A stretch of DNA of 64,000 nucleotides from Burkholderiaceae bacterium (GTDB lineage: Bacteria; Pseudomonadota; Gammaproteobacteria; Burkholderiales; Burkholderiaceae_C). Each line of letters begins with the position of its first letter. Within the stretch, counting starts at the first letter, position 1. Positions 38,634 to 47,571 of the stretch are shown here, in pieces. The position numbers were made by a program, and so were the translations under genes. Where the stretch lies: positions 930,001-994,000 of the forward strand of contig JAGOPK010000001.1 in assembly GCA_017992055.1 (NCBI GenBank), written 5' to 3'. The notes under the pieces were generated by a model. That model did not search any database and was not told where the DNA came from. It saw only the letters and a list, made by a program, of their open reading frames with translations.

Positions 38634-39284
38634 TCATGCCGAGGCCTCGGCCACGCTGCCCTCGGGCTGCAGCGCGATCACCGCCTCGCGGGCGCGGGCC
38701 AGGAAGCCGGCCTTGTCCTCGGGCTGGCCATCCACGGTGCGCAGCAGCAGCGGCTCGCCAAAGGTCACGGTGCACAGGATGGGCACCGGCACCACCTCGC
38801 CCTTGGGCATCACGCGCTGCACATTGGCGATCCAGGCCGGCACCAGCGGCACCTGCGGATACTGCCGCGCCAGGTGGTAGAGCCCGCTCTTGAAGGGCTG
38901 CGGCAGGCCCTTGGCGCTGCGCGTGCCCTCGGGAAAGATGACCAGCGAGTCGCCGTTGGCCAGGGCGTCGAGCAGGGGCTCCAGCGGGTCCTGGTCGTCG
39001 GTGCGCTGCCGGTTCACATAGACGGCGTTGAACACCTCGCGCGTCAGCCAGTGCTTGAACGGGCTGGAGGTCCAGTAGTCGCGGGCGGCGATGGGCCGGG
39101 TGGTGGCGCGCAGCTCACGCGGCAGGGCGGCCCAGATCAGCACCCAGTCCAGGTGGCTCTGGTGGTTGGCGAAGTAGATGCGCTGCTCGGCCTTGGGCGG
39201 GCAGCCGCGCCAATGGCCCTGGGCGCCGGTGATCAGGCGGGCGACGAAGGACAGCAGCCGCCCCATGGCGTCGGCACGGGTCAT
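38634..39284 (-). CDS. 1-acylglycerol-3-phosphate acyltransferase-like protein
   Basis: 216 residues of the PlsC fold. HX4D motif in YFANHQSHLDW (catalytic His/Asp), substrate loop VYVNRQRTDD, and FPEGTRS for phosphate binding. It should acylate lysophosphatidic acid or a related lysolipid at the inner membrane. Paired with the CdsA-like gene downstream and divergent from an acyl-CoA synthetase gene, it fits a lipid-synthesis patch. Confidence 0.87.
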   Translation of the reverse strand: MTRADAMGRLLSFVARLITGAQGHWRGCPPKAEQRIYFANHQSHLDWVLIWAALPRELRATTRPIAARDYWTSSPFKHWLTREVFNAVYVNRQRTDDQDPLEPLLDALANGDSLVIFPEGTRSAKGLPQPFKSGLYHLARQYPQVPLVPAWIANVQRVMPKGEVVPVPILCTVTFGEPLLLRTVDGQPEDKAGFLARAREAVIALQPEGSVAEASA

Positions 39285-39436
39285 GGGCGCATCTTATGCC
39301 CCGGCAGGGCCGCCTCCGCCGCCTGACCCGCGGGTTGTTCCCAGGCGCCACTGTCGTGCAGGCGATAGGGCGCCGCAAGGCCCCGGCCTAGAGTGTCCGC
39401 GCGGTGGTCGCGGAGTCGGCCACGAGGAGACCGCCC

Positions 39437-40984
39437 GTGCTGCACCCCTGTCACCATGCCCAGCTCACGCCCGACAAGCCGGCGCTGATCGTGGCCGCCA
39501 CCGGCCAGAGCATCAGCTACCGCGAGCTCGACCAGGCCTCCAACCGGGTGGCCCAGCTGTTCCGCTCGCTGGGCCTGGAAAGTGGCGACCACATCGCGCT
39601 GATGCTGGAGAACCATCCGCGCTATTTCGAGATCTGCTGGGGCGCGCAGCGCGCCGGCATCATCTACACCGCGATGAGCACGCGGCTGGCGGCGGCCGAG
39701 TCGGCCTACATCGTCAACGACTGCGGCGCCAAGGCGGTGATCGCCTCGCATGCGCTGGCCGAGGCCGTGGCCCACCTGCCCGCCGCCTGCCCGGCCGTGC
39801 GCCACTGGGCCATGGCCGACGGCGCGGTGGCCGGCTGGGACGCCTGGGAGGCCGCGCTGGCCGGCCAGCCGGACACGCCGATTGCCGACCAGACCGCCGG
39901 TGGCGACATGCTTTATTCCAGCGGCACCACCGGCCGGCCCAAGGGCGTGTTCTCGCCGCCCGATGCGCCGGAGATCGACGCGCCCAATCCGCTGACCAAG
40001 ATCCTGGGCGGCGTGTTCGGCTTCGGCGCCGACACCATCTATCTGTCGCCGGCGCCGCTGTACCACGCCGCGCCGCTGCGCTACACCATGACCGTGCAGC
40101 GCCTGGGCGGCACCGTGGTGATGATGGAGCACTTCGACCCCGAGGACTATCTGCGCCTGGTCGAGACCTACCGCATCACCCACAGCCAGCTGGTGCCGAC
40201 CATGTTCGTGCGCATGCTCAAGCTGCCCGAGGAGGTGCGCCGCCGCTACGACCTGTCGTCGCTGCGCTTTGCCATCCATGCCGCGGCGCCCTGCCCGGTG
40301 CCGGTCAAGCGCCAGATGATCGAATGGTGGGGCCCGGTGATCTGGGAGTACTACGCCGGCACCGAGGGCAACGGCATGACCCTGGTCGGCGCCAAGGACT
40401 GGCTGGCCCATCCGGGCACGGTGGGCAAGGCGGTGATCGGCGAGCTGCGCATCGTCGACGACGACACCGGCCAGCAGCAGCCGCCGGGCCAGCCCGGCAC
40501 GGTGTACTTTGCCAATGGCCGGCCGTTCGAGTACCACAACGACCCGGCCAAGACCGCCGGCGCGGCCAATGCGCAGGGCTGGACCACGCTGGGCGACGTG
40601 GGCTATGCCGACGACCAGGGCTTCTTGTACCTGACCGATCGCAAGGCCTACATGATCATCTCCGGCGGCGTGAACATCTATCCGCAGGAGGCCGAGAACG
40701 TGCTGATCACCCACCCCAAGGTGGCCGACTGCGCGGTGCTGGGCGTGCCCAACGAGGAGTTCGGCGAGGAGGTCAAGGCCGTGGTGCAGCCGCGCGACAT
40801 GGCCGATGCCGGGCCCGAGCTGGAGGCCGAGCTGATTGCCTTCTGCCGCGAGCAGCTGTCGCACATCAAGTGCCCGAAGTCGGTGGACTTCGAGTCCGAG
40901 CTGCCGCGCCATCCCACCGGCAAGCTCTACAAGCGCCTGCTGAAGGACCGCTACTGGGCCGGCCACGCCTCGCGCATCGTCTGA
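39437..40984 (+). CDS. Acyl-CoA synthetase (AMP-forming)
   Basis: 515 residues of the adenylate-forming family. A3 loop DMLYSSGTTGRPKG, A5 region EYYAGTEGNGMT, A7/A8 TLGDVGYADDQGFLYLTDRK followed by MIISGGVNIYPQEAENVL, and the catalytic Lys in HPTGKLYKRLLK. It activates a carboxylic acid as acyl-AMP and then acyl-CoA; the chain length cannot be read. I chose the GTG at 39437 because GAGGAGA lies 6 bases upstream; a GTG 11 codons earlier is also open. It ends 6 bases before the convergent nirN stop. Confidence 0.88.
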   Translation: MLHPCHHAQLTPDKPALIVAATGQSISYRELDQASNRVAQLFRSLGLESGDHIALMLENHPRYFEICWGAQRAGIIYTAMSTRLAAAESAYIVNDCGAKAVIASHALAEAVAHLPAACPAVRHWAMADGAVAGWDAWEAALAGQPDTPIADQTAGGDMLYSSGTTGRPKGVFSPPDAPEIDAPNPLTKILGGVFGFGADTIYLSPAPLYHAAPLRYTMTVQRLGGTVVMMEHFDPEDYLRLVETYRITHSQLVPTMFVRMLKLPEEVRRRYDLSSLRFAIHAAAPCPVPVKRQMIEWWGPVIWEYYAGTEGNGMTLVGAKDWLAHPGTVGKAVIGELRIVDDDTGQQQPPGQPGTVYFANGRPFEYHNDPAKTAGAANAQGWTTLGDVGYADDQGFLYLTDRKAYMIISGGVNIYPQEAENVLITHPKVADCAVLGVPNEEFGEEVKAVVQPRDMADAGPELEAELIAFCREQLSHIKCPKSVDFESELPRHPTGKLYKRLLKDRYWAGHASRIV

Positions 40985-40990
40985 CGCGCC

Positions 40991-42517
40991 TCAGTGCGAG
41001 GTGCCCTCGCTGCGCGTGATCTTGTTGTGCACGTTGTACTTGCCGATGGGCTTGCTCATCGGTAGGCGCGCCACCTCGCGGAAGCTGGCGGCGTCGTAGA
41101 CGATCAGCGCGCCGTCCATCTCGCTCAGGCTGGCCAGCGCATGACGGCCGTCGCGGGTGAACTCGATGTGGGCCAGGGTGCGGCCGGGCTCGCGCACCTG
41201 GGCCACCAGCTGCAGCGTGCGCTTGTCGATGATGGACAGCGTATCGCGGGCGCTGGCGCTCATCATCGAGTCGGTCCAGGCATAGGGCGTGGCCTCGTGG
41301 CTGCGCAGGAAGAAGCCCGGCCCCGGCGTGGCGATGCTGCGCAGCCGCTGCCAGCGGTCCAGGTCGATGATGTCGATGCTGCCGTCCTTCAGGTTGGGGC
41401 TGGCCATCACGCGCTGGCCCTGCCAGTCGAAGCTGATGCCCGAGCCCAGGTGCGGCATGCCGGCGATCGGCAGCTCGGCGATGCGCCGGCGGGCGTCCAG
41501 GTTGACCACCTGGGCGCTGGCCTGGCCATCGCCACGCGGCCGCGTCGCGCCCAGCACATGGCGGTAGCCGGGGTCGAAGAAGAAATCGTCCAGCGGCTCG
41601 TCCAGCGGCGTGCGCCGCGGGCCTGCAAAGCCCGGCGCGCCACCCGCCGCGCCGCCGGCCGCGTCATAGGAGATCTCCCAGAGCTCGGGCAGGTCCTTCA
41701 GCGCCACCACGAAGCTGCGCCGCGGCGCCGCGTCGTAGACCGCCGAGACGCGTGAGCTGGACTGGCCGTCCGCCGTGGCCGCGGCAAAGGTCTTGACCAG
41801 GTTCAGCTCGGCGTCGAACAGCGCCAGCGTGTGCGGCAGGTAGTTGGCCGCCAGCACCCAGCGGCCGTCGCCGGACACGGCCACGTTGCGCATGTTCAGG
41901 CCGGCGCGCACCTCGGCCACCACCTGCAGGCTGTAGAGGTCGTACTTGCTGATCCAGCCGTCGCGCGAGCCGAAGTACACGAAGCGGCCATCCGGCGAGA
42001 ACTTGGGCCCGCCGTGCAGCGCATAGCGGCTGGCAAAGCGGTGGATGCGCGTGAAGCGGTCGCCGTCGACCAGGCTCACATGGTGGTCGCCACCCTCGAC
42101 CACGACAAACAGGTTCAGCGGATCGGCCGACCACTGCGGCCGGGCCGGCAGCGTGGCCGCATCCACCGGTGCCAGGCGGCTGGCGCGGATCTGTGCCTCG
42201 GTCCAGGTGGGCGCCGGCAGCACCGGCGTGCGGATGTAGCGCGCCAGGGCCTCGATCTGCGCCGCGTCCAGCGTGGCCGCAAAGCCCGGCATCTGCGTGG
42301 CCGCGCGGCCCTGGGCGATGACCTTCAGCGCCTCGGCCGGGCGCAGCCGCTCCAGGCTCTCGGGCAGCAGGGCCGGGCCCATGGCGCCGGTGCGCGATGG
42401 CGCATGGCAGGCCGCGCAGTGCTGCTGATAAAGCGCCGCGGCATCGGGCGCGGCGCGGGCGGGCAGGGCGCCGGCCAGCAGCAGGCCGGCCAGGGCCAGC
42501 AGGGGCAGGGTGCGCAT
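40991..42517 (-). CDS. nirN: NirN, c-type cytochrome with heme d1-type propeller
   Basis: 508 residues: signal peptide (about 1-22, ending PARA), a cytochrome c domain with C34-x-x-C37-H38 (HCAACH), and an eight-bladed d1-type propeller (about 125-508) with RYALHGGPKF (putative proximal His) and KDLPELWEISYD. It resembles NirS, but NirN proteins are dihydro-heme d1 dehydrogenases that finish d1 synthesis and hand the cofactor to NirS in the periplasm. It is the last gene of the nir run, 3 bases after nirJ. NirN rather than a second NirS is favoured by length, by sequence divergence from the nirS product here and by position. Confidence 0.88.
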   Translation of the reverse strand: MRTLPLLALAGLLLAGALPARAAPDAAALYQQHCAACHAPSRTGAMGPALLPESLERLRPAEALKVIAQGRAATQMPGFAATLDAAQIEALARYIRTPVLPAPTWTEAQIRASRLAPVDAATLPARPQWSADPLNLFVVVEGGDHHVSLVDGDRFTRIHRFASRYALHGGPKFSPDGRFVYFGSRDGWISKYDLYSLQVVAEVRAGLNMRNVAVSGDGRWVLAANYLPHTLALFDAELNLVKTFAAATADGQSSSRVSAVYDAAPRRSFVVALKDLPELWEISYDAAGGAAGGAPGFAGPRRTPLDEPLDDFFFDPGYRHVLGATRPRGDGQASAQVVNLDARRRIAELPIAGMPHLGSGISFDWQGQRVMASPNLKDGSIDIIDLDRWQRLRSIATPGPGFFLRSHEATPYAWTDSMMSASARDTLSIIDKRTLQLVAQVREPGRTLAHIEFTRDGRHALASLSEMDGALIVYDAASFREVARLPMSKPIGKYNVHNKITRSEGTSH

Positions 42518-42520
42518 GGT

Positions 42521-43786
42521 TCAGGCCTCCACGATGGGGATGGCGCGGGCCGCGCGCTGCGACGCGGCCGAGCGGAAGGGCGTGGTCTGCAGCCGTGCCG
42601 GCAGCGCCTGGTCATCGACGCCGATCTCGGCATCGTCCAGGTAGCAGCCGGGGTCCTCGGCCCAGGCGTCGCCGCTGACCTGCTGGGCGCGCACGCGGGT
42701 GTTGCCGTTGCAGATGTCCAGGTGCCGGCACACGCCGCAGCGGCCCTGCACCGGGCGCGGCCGCTGCTTGAGCCCGGCCATCAGCGCATCGCCGGTGTCG
42801 GGCCAGATGGCCGAGAACGGCCGCTCGCGCACATTGCCCAGGCTGTGGTGCCACCACATGGTGTCGGCATGCACATTGCCCAGGTTGTCGATGTTGGCGA
42901 CGTTGACGCCCGAGGCATTGCCGCCCCAGGCCACCAGGGCCTGGCGCAGCGGCTCGGCCCATTGCGGCCAGCGCGCGGCTACCCACTGCAGCAGGTAGGG
43001 GCCGTCGGCATCGTTGTTGCCGGTGACGTAGTCTTCGTCGCGGCCCTCGCTGGCGGCCTGCCAGGCGCGCTCGAACAGCAGGTCCAGCGCGGCGCGCGTG
43101 GCCTGGTGCTGGGCATCCTTGCTGCGGTGGATGTTGCCGCGGCCGGCGTAGTTGAGGTGCGAGAAATAGAACTTGTCCACGCCCTCGGCGCGCATCAGCT
43201 CCAGCAGCGCCGGCAGGTCGTGGGCGTTCTGCGCCGTCATCGTGAAGCGCAGCCCGATCTTCACGCCGCGGGCATGCAGCAGGCGCACGGCGGCCAGGCT
43301 GCGGTCGAAGGCGCCGTCCAGGCGGCGGAAGCGGTCGTGCGTGGCGCGCAGCCCGTCCAGGCTGATGCCCACATAGTCCAGGCCCAGCGCGGCCAGGCGG
43401 TCGGCCTCGAAGCGGTCGATCAGCGTGCCATTGGTCGACAGGCCGACATAGAAGCCCTGGGCCTTGGCGCGCGAGGCGATGCTGTGCAGGTCGGGCCGCA
43501 GCAGCGGCTCGCCGCCCGACAGGATCAGCACCGGCACGCCGAAGCCGCGCAGGTCGTCCATCACGTCGAAGACCTCGGCCGTGCTCAGCTCGCCGGCATA
43601 GTCGTGGTCGGCCGACAGCGCATAGCAGTGGGTGCAGCTGAGGTTGCAGCGGCGGATCAGGTTCCAGATCACCACCGGGCCGGGGGAGGGGGAGGAGGCG
43701 CCGCCGCGCTGCCGCGTGGCCACGGGCCACTGGCCGCTGCGCTCGGCCTGGGCCAGGCTGCGCAGGTACTGGGAGATGCGGAACAT
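42521..43786 (-). CDS. nirJ: Heme d1 biosynthesis radical SAM protein NirJ
   Basis: 421 residues. Radical SAM cluster motif C47-x3-C51-x2-C54 (RRCNLSCTHCYAL), GGEPLLR, and a SPASM-like C-terminal cysteine set (GRCGVCRHLDICNGNTRVRA, then PGCYL). NirJ removes two propionate side chains and installs the oxo groups during heme d1 synthesis in the cytoplasm. It lies between nirH and nirN in the order seen in other heme d1 operons. Confidence 0.92.
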   Translation of the reverse strand: MFRISQYLRSLAQAERSGQWPVATRQRGGASSPSPGPVVIWNLIRRCNLSCTHCYALSADHDYAGELSTAEVFDVMDDLRGFGVPVLILSGGEPLLRPDLHSIASRAKAQGFYVGLSTNGTLIDRFEADRLAALGLDYVGISLDGLRATHDRFRRLDGAFDRSLAAVRLLHARGVKIGLRFTMTAQNAHDLPALLELMRAEGVDKFYFSHLNYAGRGNIHRSKDAQHQATRAALDLLFERAWQAASEGRDEDYVTGNNDADGPYLLQWVAARWPQWAEPLRQALVAWGGNASGVNVANIDNLGNVHADTMWWHHSLGNVRERPFSAIWPDTGDALMAGLKQRPRPVQGRCGVCRHLDICNGNTRVRAQQVSGDAWAEDPGCYLDDAEIGVDDQALPARLQTTPFRSAASQRAARAIPIVEA

Positions 43787-43811
43787 GTCGGTCCTTCGGT
43801 CGCTCAGTCGT

Positions 43812-44318
43812 TCAATCCATGCGGCCCGGATGACGGCCGGCCGGTGCCAGGCGCAGGCCGGTCTTCTTGAGGATGGCGCTGGAGTACAGGATGTCGTGGC
43901 CGCGGCAGGCCGGTCCCAGCAGCGCCAGGATCTGCTGCGCCTGCTGCTCCACCTGCTCGCGGTTGCGGCCGTGCAGCATGGCGAACAGGTTGTAGGGCCA
44001 GTCCGGCAGATGGCGTGGCCGGCGGTAGCAGTGGCTGACGCCCTGCAGCGCGCCGATGCGCTGGCCCAGCTCGTCCACCTGGGCGTCGTCCACGTCCCAG
44101 ACGCTCATGCCGTTGGCCACGAAGCCCAGCCGGTAGTGGTTGGGCACGGCGCCGATGCGGCGCACCAGGCCCTGCTCCAGCATCTGCGCCAGGCGCTCGC
44201 GCACCAGCTCGCCGCTGACGCCCAGCACAGCGCCGACGGCCTCGTAGGGCCGCGGCACCAGGGGCAGGCCCGACTGGGTGGCGGCGATCAGCGCCCGGTC
44301 GAAGTCGGTCAGTTGCAT
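43812..44318 (-). CDS. nirH: Siroheme decarboxylase subunit NirH
   Basis: 168-residue Lrp/AsnC-like protein with an HTH-like N-terminus (LTDFDRALIAATQSGLPLVP region) and an AsnC-type ligand domain. RRIGAVPNHYRLGFVANGMSVWDV carries the His expected in the decarboxylase active site. Together with NirDL and NirG it turns siroheme into didecarboxysiroheme. The start ATG at 44318 lies 4 bases after nirG. The assignment as NirH rather than NirL rests on order and similarity to the NirL-like half of the fusion. Confidence 0.82.
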   Translation of the reverse strand: MQLTDFDRALIAATQSGLPLVPRPYEAVGAVLGVSGELVRERLAQMLEQGLVRRIGAVPNHYRLGFVANGMSVWDVDDAQVDELGQRIGALQGVSHCYRRPRHLPDWPYNLFAMLHGRNREQVEQQAQQILALLGPACRGHDILYSSAILKKTGLRLAPAGRHPGRMD

Positions 44319-44322
44319 GGGC

Positions 44323-44826
44323 TCACTCCGCATCCAGCAGCGGCAGGCGCAGCTCGACGAAGTACTCGCGCTGCTTGGGAAAGGCCAGCACGCGCAGGCC
44401 GGTGGCGGCCTCGATGTCGGCCAGCACCGCATCGGCCTGCGCGGGGGTCTCGGTGGCGACCACGAACCACAGGTTCAGCGCATGCTCGCGGCGGTAGTTG
44501 TGGGCCACCTCGGCATGGGCATTGACCTGCTCGGCCACCTCGGCAAAGCGCGCCTCGGGCACGGCCATGGCCGCCAGCACGAAGCGGCCACCGGCCTGCT
44601 CGATCTGGAACAGCGGGCCGAAGCGTGTCAGCACGCCCTGGGCCAGCAGCTCGTGCAGGCGCTCGATCAGCGCCTCCTCGCCCATGCCCAGCTGCGCGCC
44701 CAGCTCGGCAAACGGCCGGTCGCTGAGCGGCACGCCGCCATGCAGGCGGGCGATCAGCTGGCGGTCGGCGGCCGACACCGCGGGCGACACGGCGGCAAAG
44801 GCGGTGGCGGATTCAGGCCGTGGCAT
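44323..44826 (-). CDS. nirG: Siroheme decarboxylase subunit NirG
   Basis: 167 residues, Lrp/AsnC-like. HTH-like section (about 20-65) and LTRFGPLFQIEQAGGRFVLA in the position where NirH and NirL have a His pair; here there is no such His, as in NirD/NirG-type subunits. It overlaps the end of nirDL by 14 bases and precedes nirH, so all decarboxylase subunits are translated together. Confidence 0.82.
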   Translation of the reverse strand: MPRPESATAFAAVSPAVSAADRQLIARLHGGVPLSDRPFAELGAQLGMGEEALIERLHELLAQGVLTRFGPLFQIEQAGGRFVLAAMAVPEARFAEVAEQVNAHAEVAHNYRREHALNLWFVVATETPAQADAVLADIEAATGLRVLAFPKQREYFVELRLPLLDAE

Positions 44827-45916
44827 GGTGGGTCTCCCCGCTGGGGTGGAGGGCGCTGGGCCCGGCGTCGTCGGCCGCAACGGACTCGCCCGACTCACGG
44901 AAGCGCCGCGCGCCGGTCTGCTTGAAGCGCCGGCACGAGAACAGCAGCTGGTGCTCGAAGCCGTCCAGGCCGGCGGCGCGGCGCGCCGCAGCCAGCGTGG
45001 TGCGCACGCTGTCGCGGTCGCGGCCATGCACCATGCAGTACAGGTTGAAGGGCCAGCCGGCCGCGCGCTCGCGGCGATAGGCCAGGGTCACGCCGGGCTG
45101 CTCGCCCAGGGCCTGGCCGAGGCGGTCGATGGCGTCCTCGCCCAGCGCATCGGGCAGGTTGAACACGCCCATGGCATTGGCGGCAATGCCCCAGTCGTGG
45201 TGGCGCAGCACGGCGCCAAAGCGGCGCAGCGTGCCCTGGTCCTGCCAGCGCTGCAGGGTCTGCAGCAGCTCGTGCACCGGCCGGCCCAGGCGGTCGGCCC
45301 AGGCGTCGTAGGGCAGGGGCTGCAGCGGCAGGCCGGCCTCGGCCAGCGCGGCCAGCGGGTGGTCGCCCACGGCGACCGCGGGCACGGCGCCGGCGTCGAT
45401 CGGCTGCTGGCGTGGTGCCCGCGGCCGCGGCCGCGGCGTGGCGCCGGGCTGGCGCAGGTCGAAGCCCAGGTCGATGTGGTACGCCCGCAGCATGCGCAAA
45501 CGCAGCGCCTGCAGGCCGGTGGCGGCATCCAGCGCATCCATCGCCGCAGCCACCGCGGCGGCGTCGCGGCCGGTCATCACGAACCACAGGTTCAGGCGGT
45601 GCTCGCGCTGGTAGTTGTGGTTGACGCCGGGATGGGCGCTGATGCAGGCGGCCACCGCCTCCAGCCGCCCCGGCACCTCGGTGGGCACGGCCAGCGCGGC
45701 CAGCAGCGCGGCGCCGCCGGCCTGGCCGTGGAACACGCCGCCGATGCGCGACAGCCGGCCGTCGGCCTGCAGCCCGCGGCACAGCGCCAGCACCCGGTCC
45801 TCGCTCAGCCCGCTGGCCGCGGCCAGGGCCTGGAACGGCCTGCGCTGCAGCGGAAAGCCGTGCTGCCAGGGGTTGATCAGGTCCAGGGCCGGATCGGCGA
45901 CTGCCGCGCTGCCCAT
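44813..45916 (-). CDS. nirDL: Fused siroheme decarboxylase NirDL
   Basis: 367 residues containing two Lrp/AsnC-like modules: residues about 10-150 (NirD-like, LSRIGGVFHGQAGGAALLA) and about 180-345 (NirL-like, LRRFGAVLRHHDWGIAANAMGVFNL with the HH pair). A Pro/Arg-rich linker (about 153-172) joins them. NirDL fusions are known in several denitrifiers and form the siroheme decarboxylase of heme d1 synthesis. The N-terminal module is catalytically incomplete by the missing His pair; the second carries the likely active site. It starts 3 bases after nirF. Confidence 0.88.
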   Translation of the reverse strand: MGSAAVADPALDLINPWQHGFPLQRRPFQALAAASGLSEDRVLALCRGLQADGRLSRIGGVFHGQAGGAALLAALAVPTEVPGRLEAVAACISAHPGVNHNYQREHRLNLWFVMTGRDAAAVAAAMDALDAATGLQALRLRMLRAYHIDLGFDLRQPGATPRPRPRAPRQQPIDAGAVPAVAVGDHPLAALAEAGLPLQPLPYDAWADRLGRPVHELLQTLQRWQDQGTLRRFGAVLRHHDWGIAANAMGVFNLPDALGEDAIDRLGQALGEQPGVTLAYRRERAAGWPFNLYCMVHGRDRDSVRTTLAAARRAAGLDGFEHQLLFSCRRFKQTGARRFRESGESVAADDAGPSALHPSGETHHATA

Positions 45917-45919
45917 GGC

Positions 45920-47161
45920 CTAGAACCCCAGCCGCGCGGCACGCGAGGTGAAGAAGATGCCACTGGGCGCCGGCACGGCCAGCGAGGCCAGCGGCTCCAG
46001 GCGGCGGGTGTCGTAGACCTCGACGCTGTTGTCGTCGCGGCAGCTCAGCCAGACGGCCTCGCCGCGCGGCGTGAACTCCATGTGCAGCACCGCATGGCCG
46101 GGCTGCAGCGTGGCCACGACGCGGCGCGTCGGCACGTCGATGACCTGCACGCGGTGGTAGTCGGGCATGGCGAAGCTGACCCAGACCTGTCGGCCATCGG
46201 GCCGCGCCATCACGAACACCGGCTGGCCGGCCACGGCGATGCGGCCCACCTCCTGCCAGGTGGCGGTGTCGACCACCAGCACCTCGCGGCGGCCGATGGC
46301 CGGCAGATAGGCATGTCGGCCGGCCACGGCCCAGCCGCGCAGATGTGGCATCTTGTACACCGGCAGCGGCGCCTGGCCGCGGCCGTAACCGGGCAGGATG
46401 CGGCGCGCGCGCGGCTCGTCGTCCCACAGGTCGACCATGGCCAGGCCGTCCTCGCCGAACAGACCGGCGATGTAATAACGCCCATCGGGCGTGACCAGGG
46501 CATCGTAGGGCTGGCGGCCGATGCCGGGCAGCCGGGTGATGCGCGGGTGGCGCGGGTCCAGCGACAGGTCGGCGATCCAGATTGCGTCGGCATCGAACAG
46601 GCTGAAGGCGAAGCGGTCGCCGGGCAGGTCGACCAGGCCGACCACGCGCGAGCGCGCCGCCGACGGGTCGCCGTCGGCGCTGGTGGGGATGTCGGCCAGC
46701 AGCTCCAGCGTGCGCGAGTCGAACACCTTGACGCCGCCGGGCGTGTAGTTCTGCGCCGCCAGCAGGCGGCCGTCGGCATTGATGGCGCCGCCGATGGAGT
46801 TGCCGGCCTGCATCACCCGGCCCTCGATGCGCGCGGCCAGCAGGTTGACGCGGCTCAGCGCGCCGTCGCGGCCGAACACATTGGCATGCAGGCCGTCGCG
46901 CGAGAACACCACCGAGGCATGCGACAGATCGCCCAGGCCGCCGACCTCGCCGCGCAGCTGGCGCCGGCTGGTGTCGACGATGGACAGCGCGCCGCGGGAG
47001 CGCTGCACCACCACGCCGAGGTCGCCGGTGCCGGTGTAGAACGGGCCGTCGCCGGGCGTGGCATTCGGTGCAGGGTTGGGCGCGGCATTGGCGCGGGCCT
47101 GCACAGCGGTGCCGGCCGTGGCGGCCAGCGCCGCCAGGCCCATCCAGTCACGGCGTTTCAT
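45920..47161 (-). CDS. nirF: Heme d1 biosynthesis protein NirF
   Basis: 413 residues: a twin-arginine-like signal (MKRRDWMGLAALAATAGTA) and an all-beta propeller (about 60-413) related to the d1 domain but without a cytochrome c part. NirF is a periplasmic protein of the late heme d1 pathway that binds the cofactor. It overlaps nirC by 4 bases and precedes nirDL by 3 bases. Motifs such as GRQPYDALVTPDGRYYIAGL fit the family. Confidence 0.9.
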   Translation of the reverse strand: MKRRDWMGLAALAATAGTAVQARANAAPNPAPNATPGDGPFYTGTGDLGVVVQRSRGALSIVDTSRRQLRGEVGGLGDLSHASVVFSRDGLHANVFGRDGALSRVNLLAARIEGRVMQAGNSIGGAINADGRLLAAQNYTPGGVKVFDSRTLELLADIPTSADGDPSAARSRVVGLVDLPGDRFAFSLFDADAIWIADLSLDPRHPRITRLPGIGRQPYDALVTPDGRYYIAGLFGEDGLAMVDLWDDEPRARRILPGYGRGQAPLPVYKMPHLRGWAVAGRHAYLPAIGRREVLVVDTATWQEVGRIAVAGQPVFVMARPDGRQVWVSFAMPDYHRVQVIDVPTRRVVATLQPGHAVLHMEFTPRGEAVWLSCRDDNSVEVYDTRRLEPLASLAVPAPSGIFFTSRAARLGF

Positions 47162-47520
47162 CGTGGGTCCTCCTCTGGAAATCCGCCGGCCAGGCGCTCG
47201 GCGATCCACTGCGCCTCGGCATCGCTCAGCAGCTGGCGCCAGGGTGGCATCGGCGTGCCGGGCCGGCCGTGCTGGATGGTGGCAACCATCGAGCCCAGCG
47301 GCTTGCCGGCCAGCGCGGCCGGCGTGATGGCCGGGCCCAGGCCGCCGGTCAGGCGCATGCCGTGGCAGGCGCCGCAGTCCTGGCGCACCAGGCGCACCAG
47401 GGCCTGCTGGCGCGCGGGCTGCGGCGCCGGATCGGCGGCCCCGGCGGCAACCGGGGCGATGGCCGTCAGCAGCAGGATCGGCAACAGCGTTGGCAGCAGG
47501 GCGGGGACGGTGCGGCGCAT
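47158..47520 (-). CDS. nirC: Small c-type cytochrome NirC (c55X)
   Basis: 120 residues: signal peptide (about 1-28) and one heme site C49-x-x-C52-H53 in RQDCGACHGMRL; a Met in PGTPMPPW is the likely second ligand. NirC is a monoheme periplasmic cytochrome that donates electrons to NirS and/or takes part in NirF/NirN-dependent d1 maturation. There is no ribosome site before the ATG. A palindrome with FNR geometry is centred 44 bases upstream, which would place the transcript start within about 3 bases of the ATG (see findings). Confidence 0.85.
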   Translation of the reverse strand: MRRTVPALLPTLLPILLLTAIAPVAAGAADPAPQPARQQALVRLVRQDCGACHGMRLTGGLGPAITPAALAGKPLGSMVATIQHGRPGTPMPPWRQLLSDAEAQWIAERLAGGFPEEDPR

Positions 47521-47529
47521 GGTGAAGCT

Positions 47530-47535
47530 ATGGTC
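47530..47535 (-). promoter_or_regulatory. Candidate -10 element for nirC
   Basis: GACCAT on the minus strand, centred exactly 32 bases from the centre of the palindrome at 47558-47571, the spacing of FNR-type class II promoters. It matches TATAAT at only 3 of 6 positions. Confidence 0.35.
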
Positions 47536-47557
47536 GCCGTGCGCCCGCCGGGCGTCC

Positions 47558-47571
47558 TTGAACTGGTTCAA
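47558..47571. promoter_or_regulatory. FNR/Dnr-geometry palindrome upstream of nirC
   Basis: TTGAACTGGTTCAA, with TTGAA half-sites 4 bases apart, extended to CTTGAAC/GTTCAAG. It has the 14-bp layout of FNR/Dnr boxes (TTGAT-N4-ATCAA) with T changed to A. It covers the stop codon of the upstream d1-like gene, so the regulator would bind inside that gene's end. Confidence 0.65.

Noticed and set aside
40991-42517. Second nirS
   Set aside because: Although it has cytochrome c plus d1 propeller, its divergence from the NirS here and its position after nirJ fit NirN.
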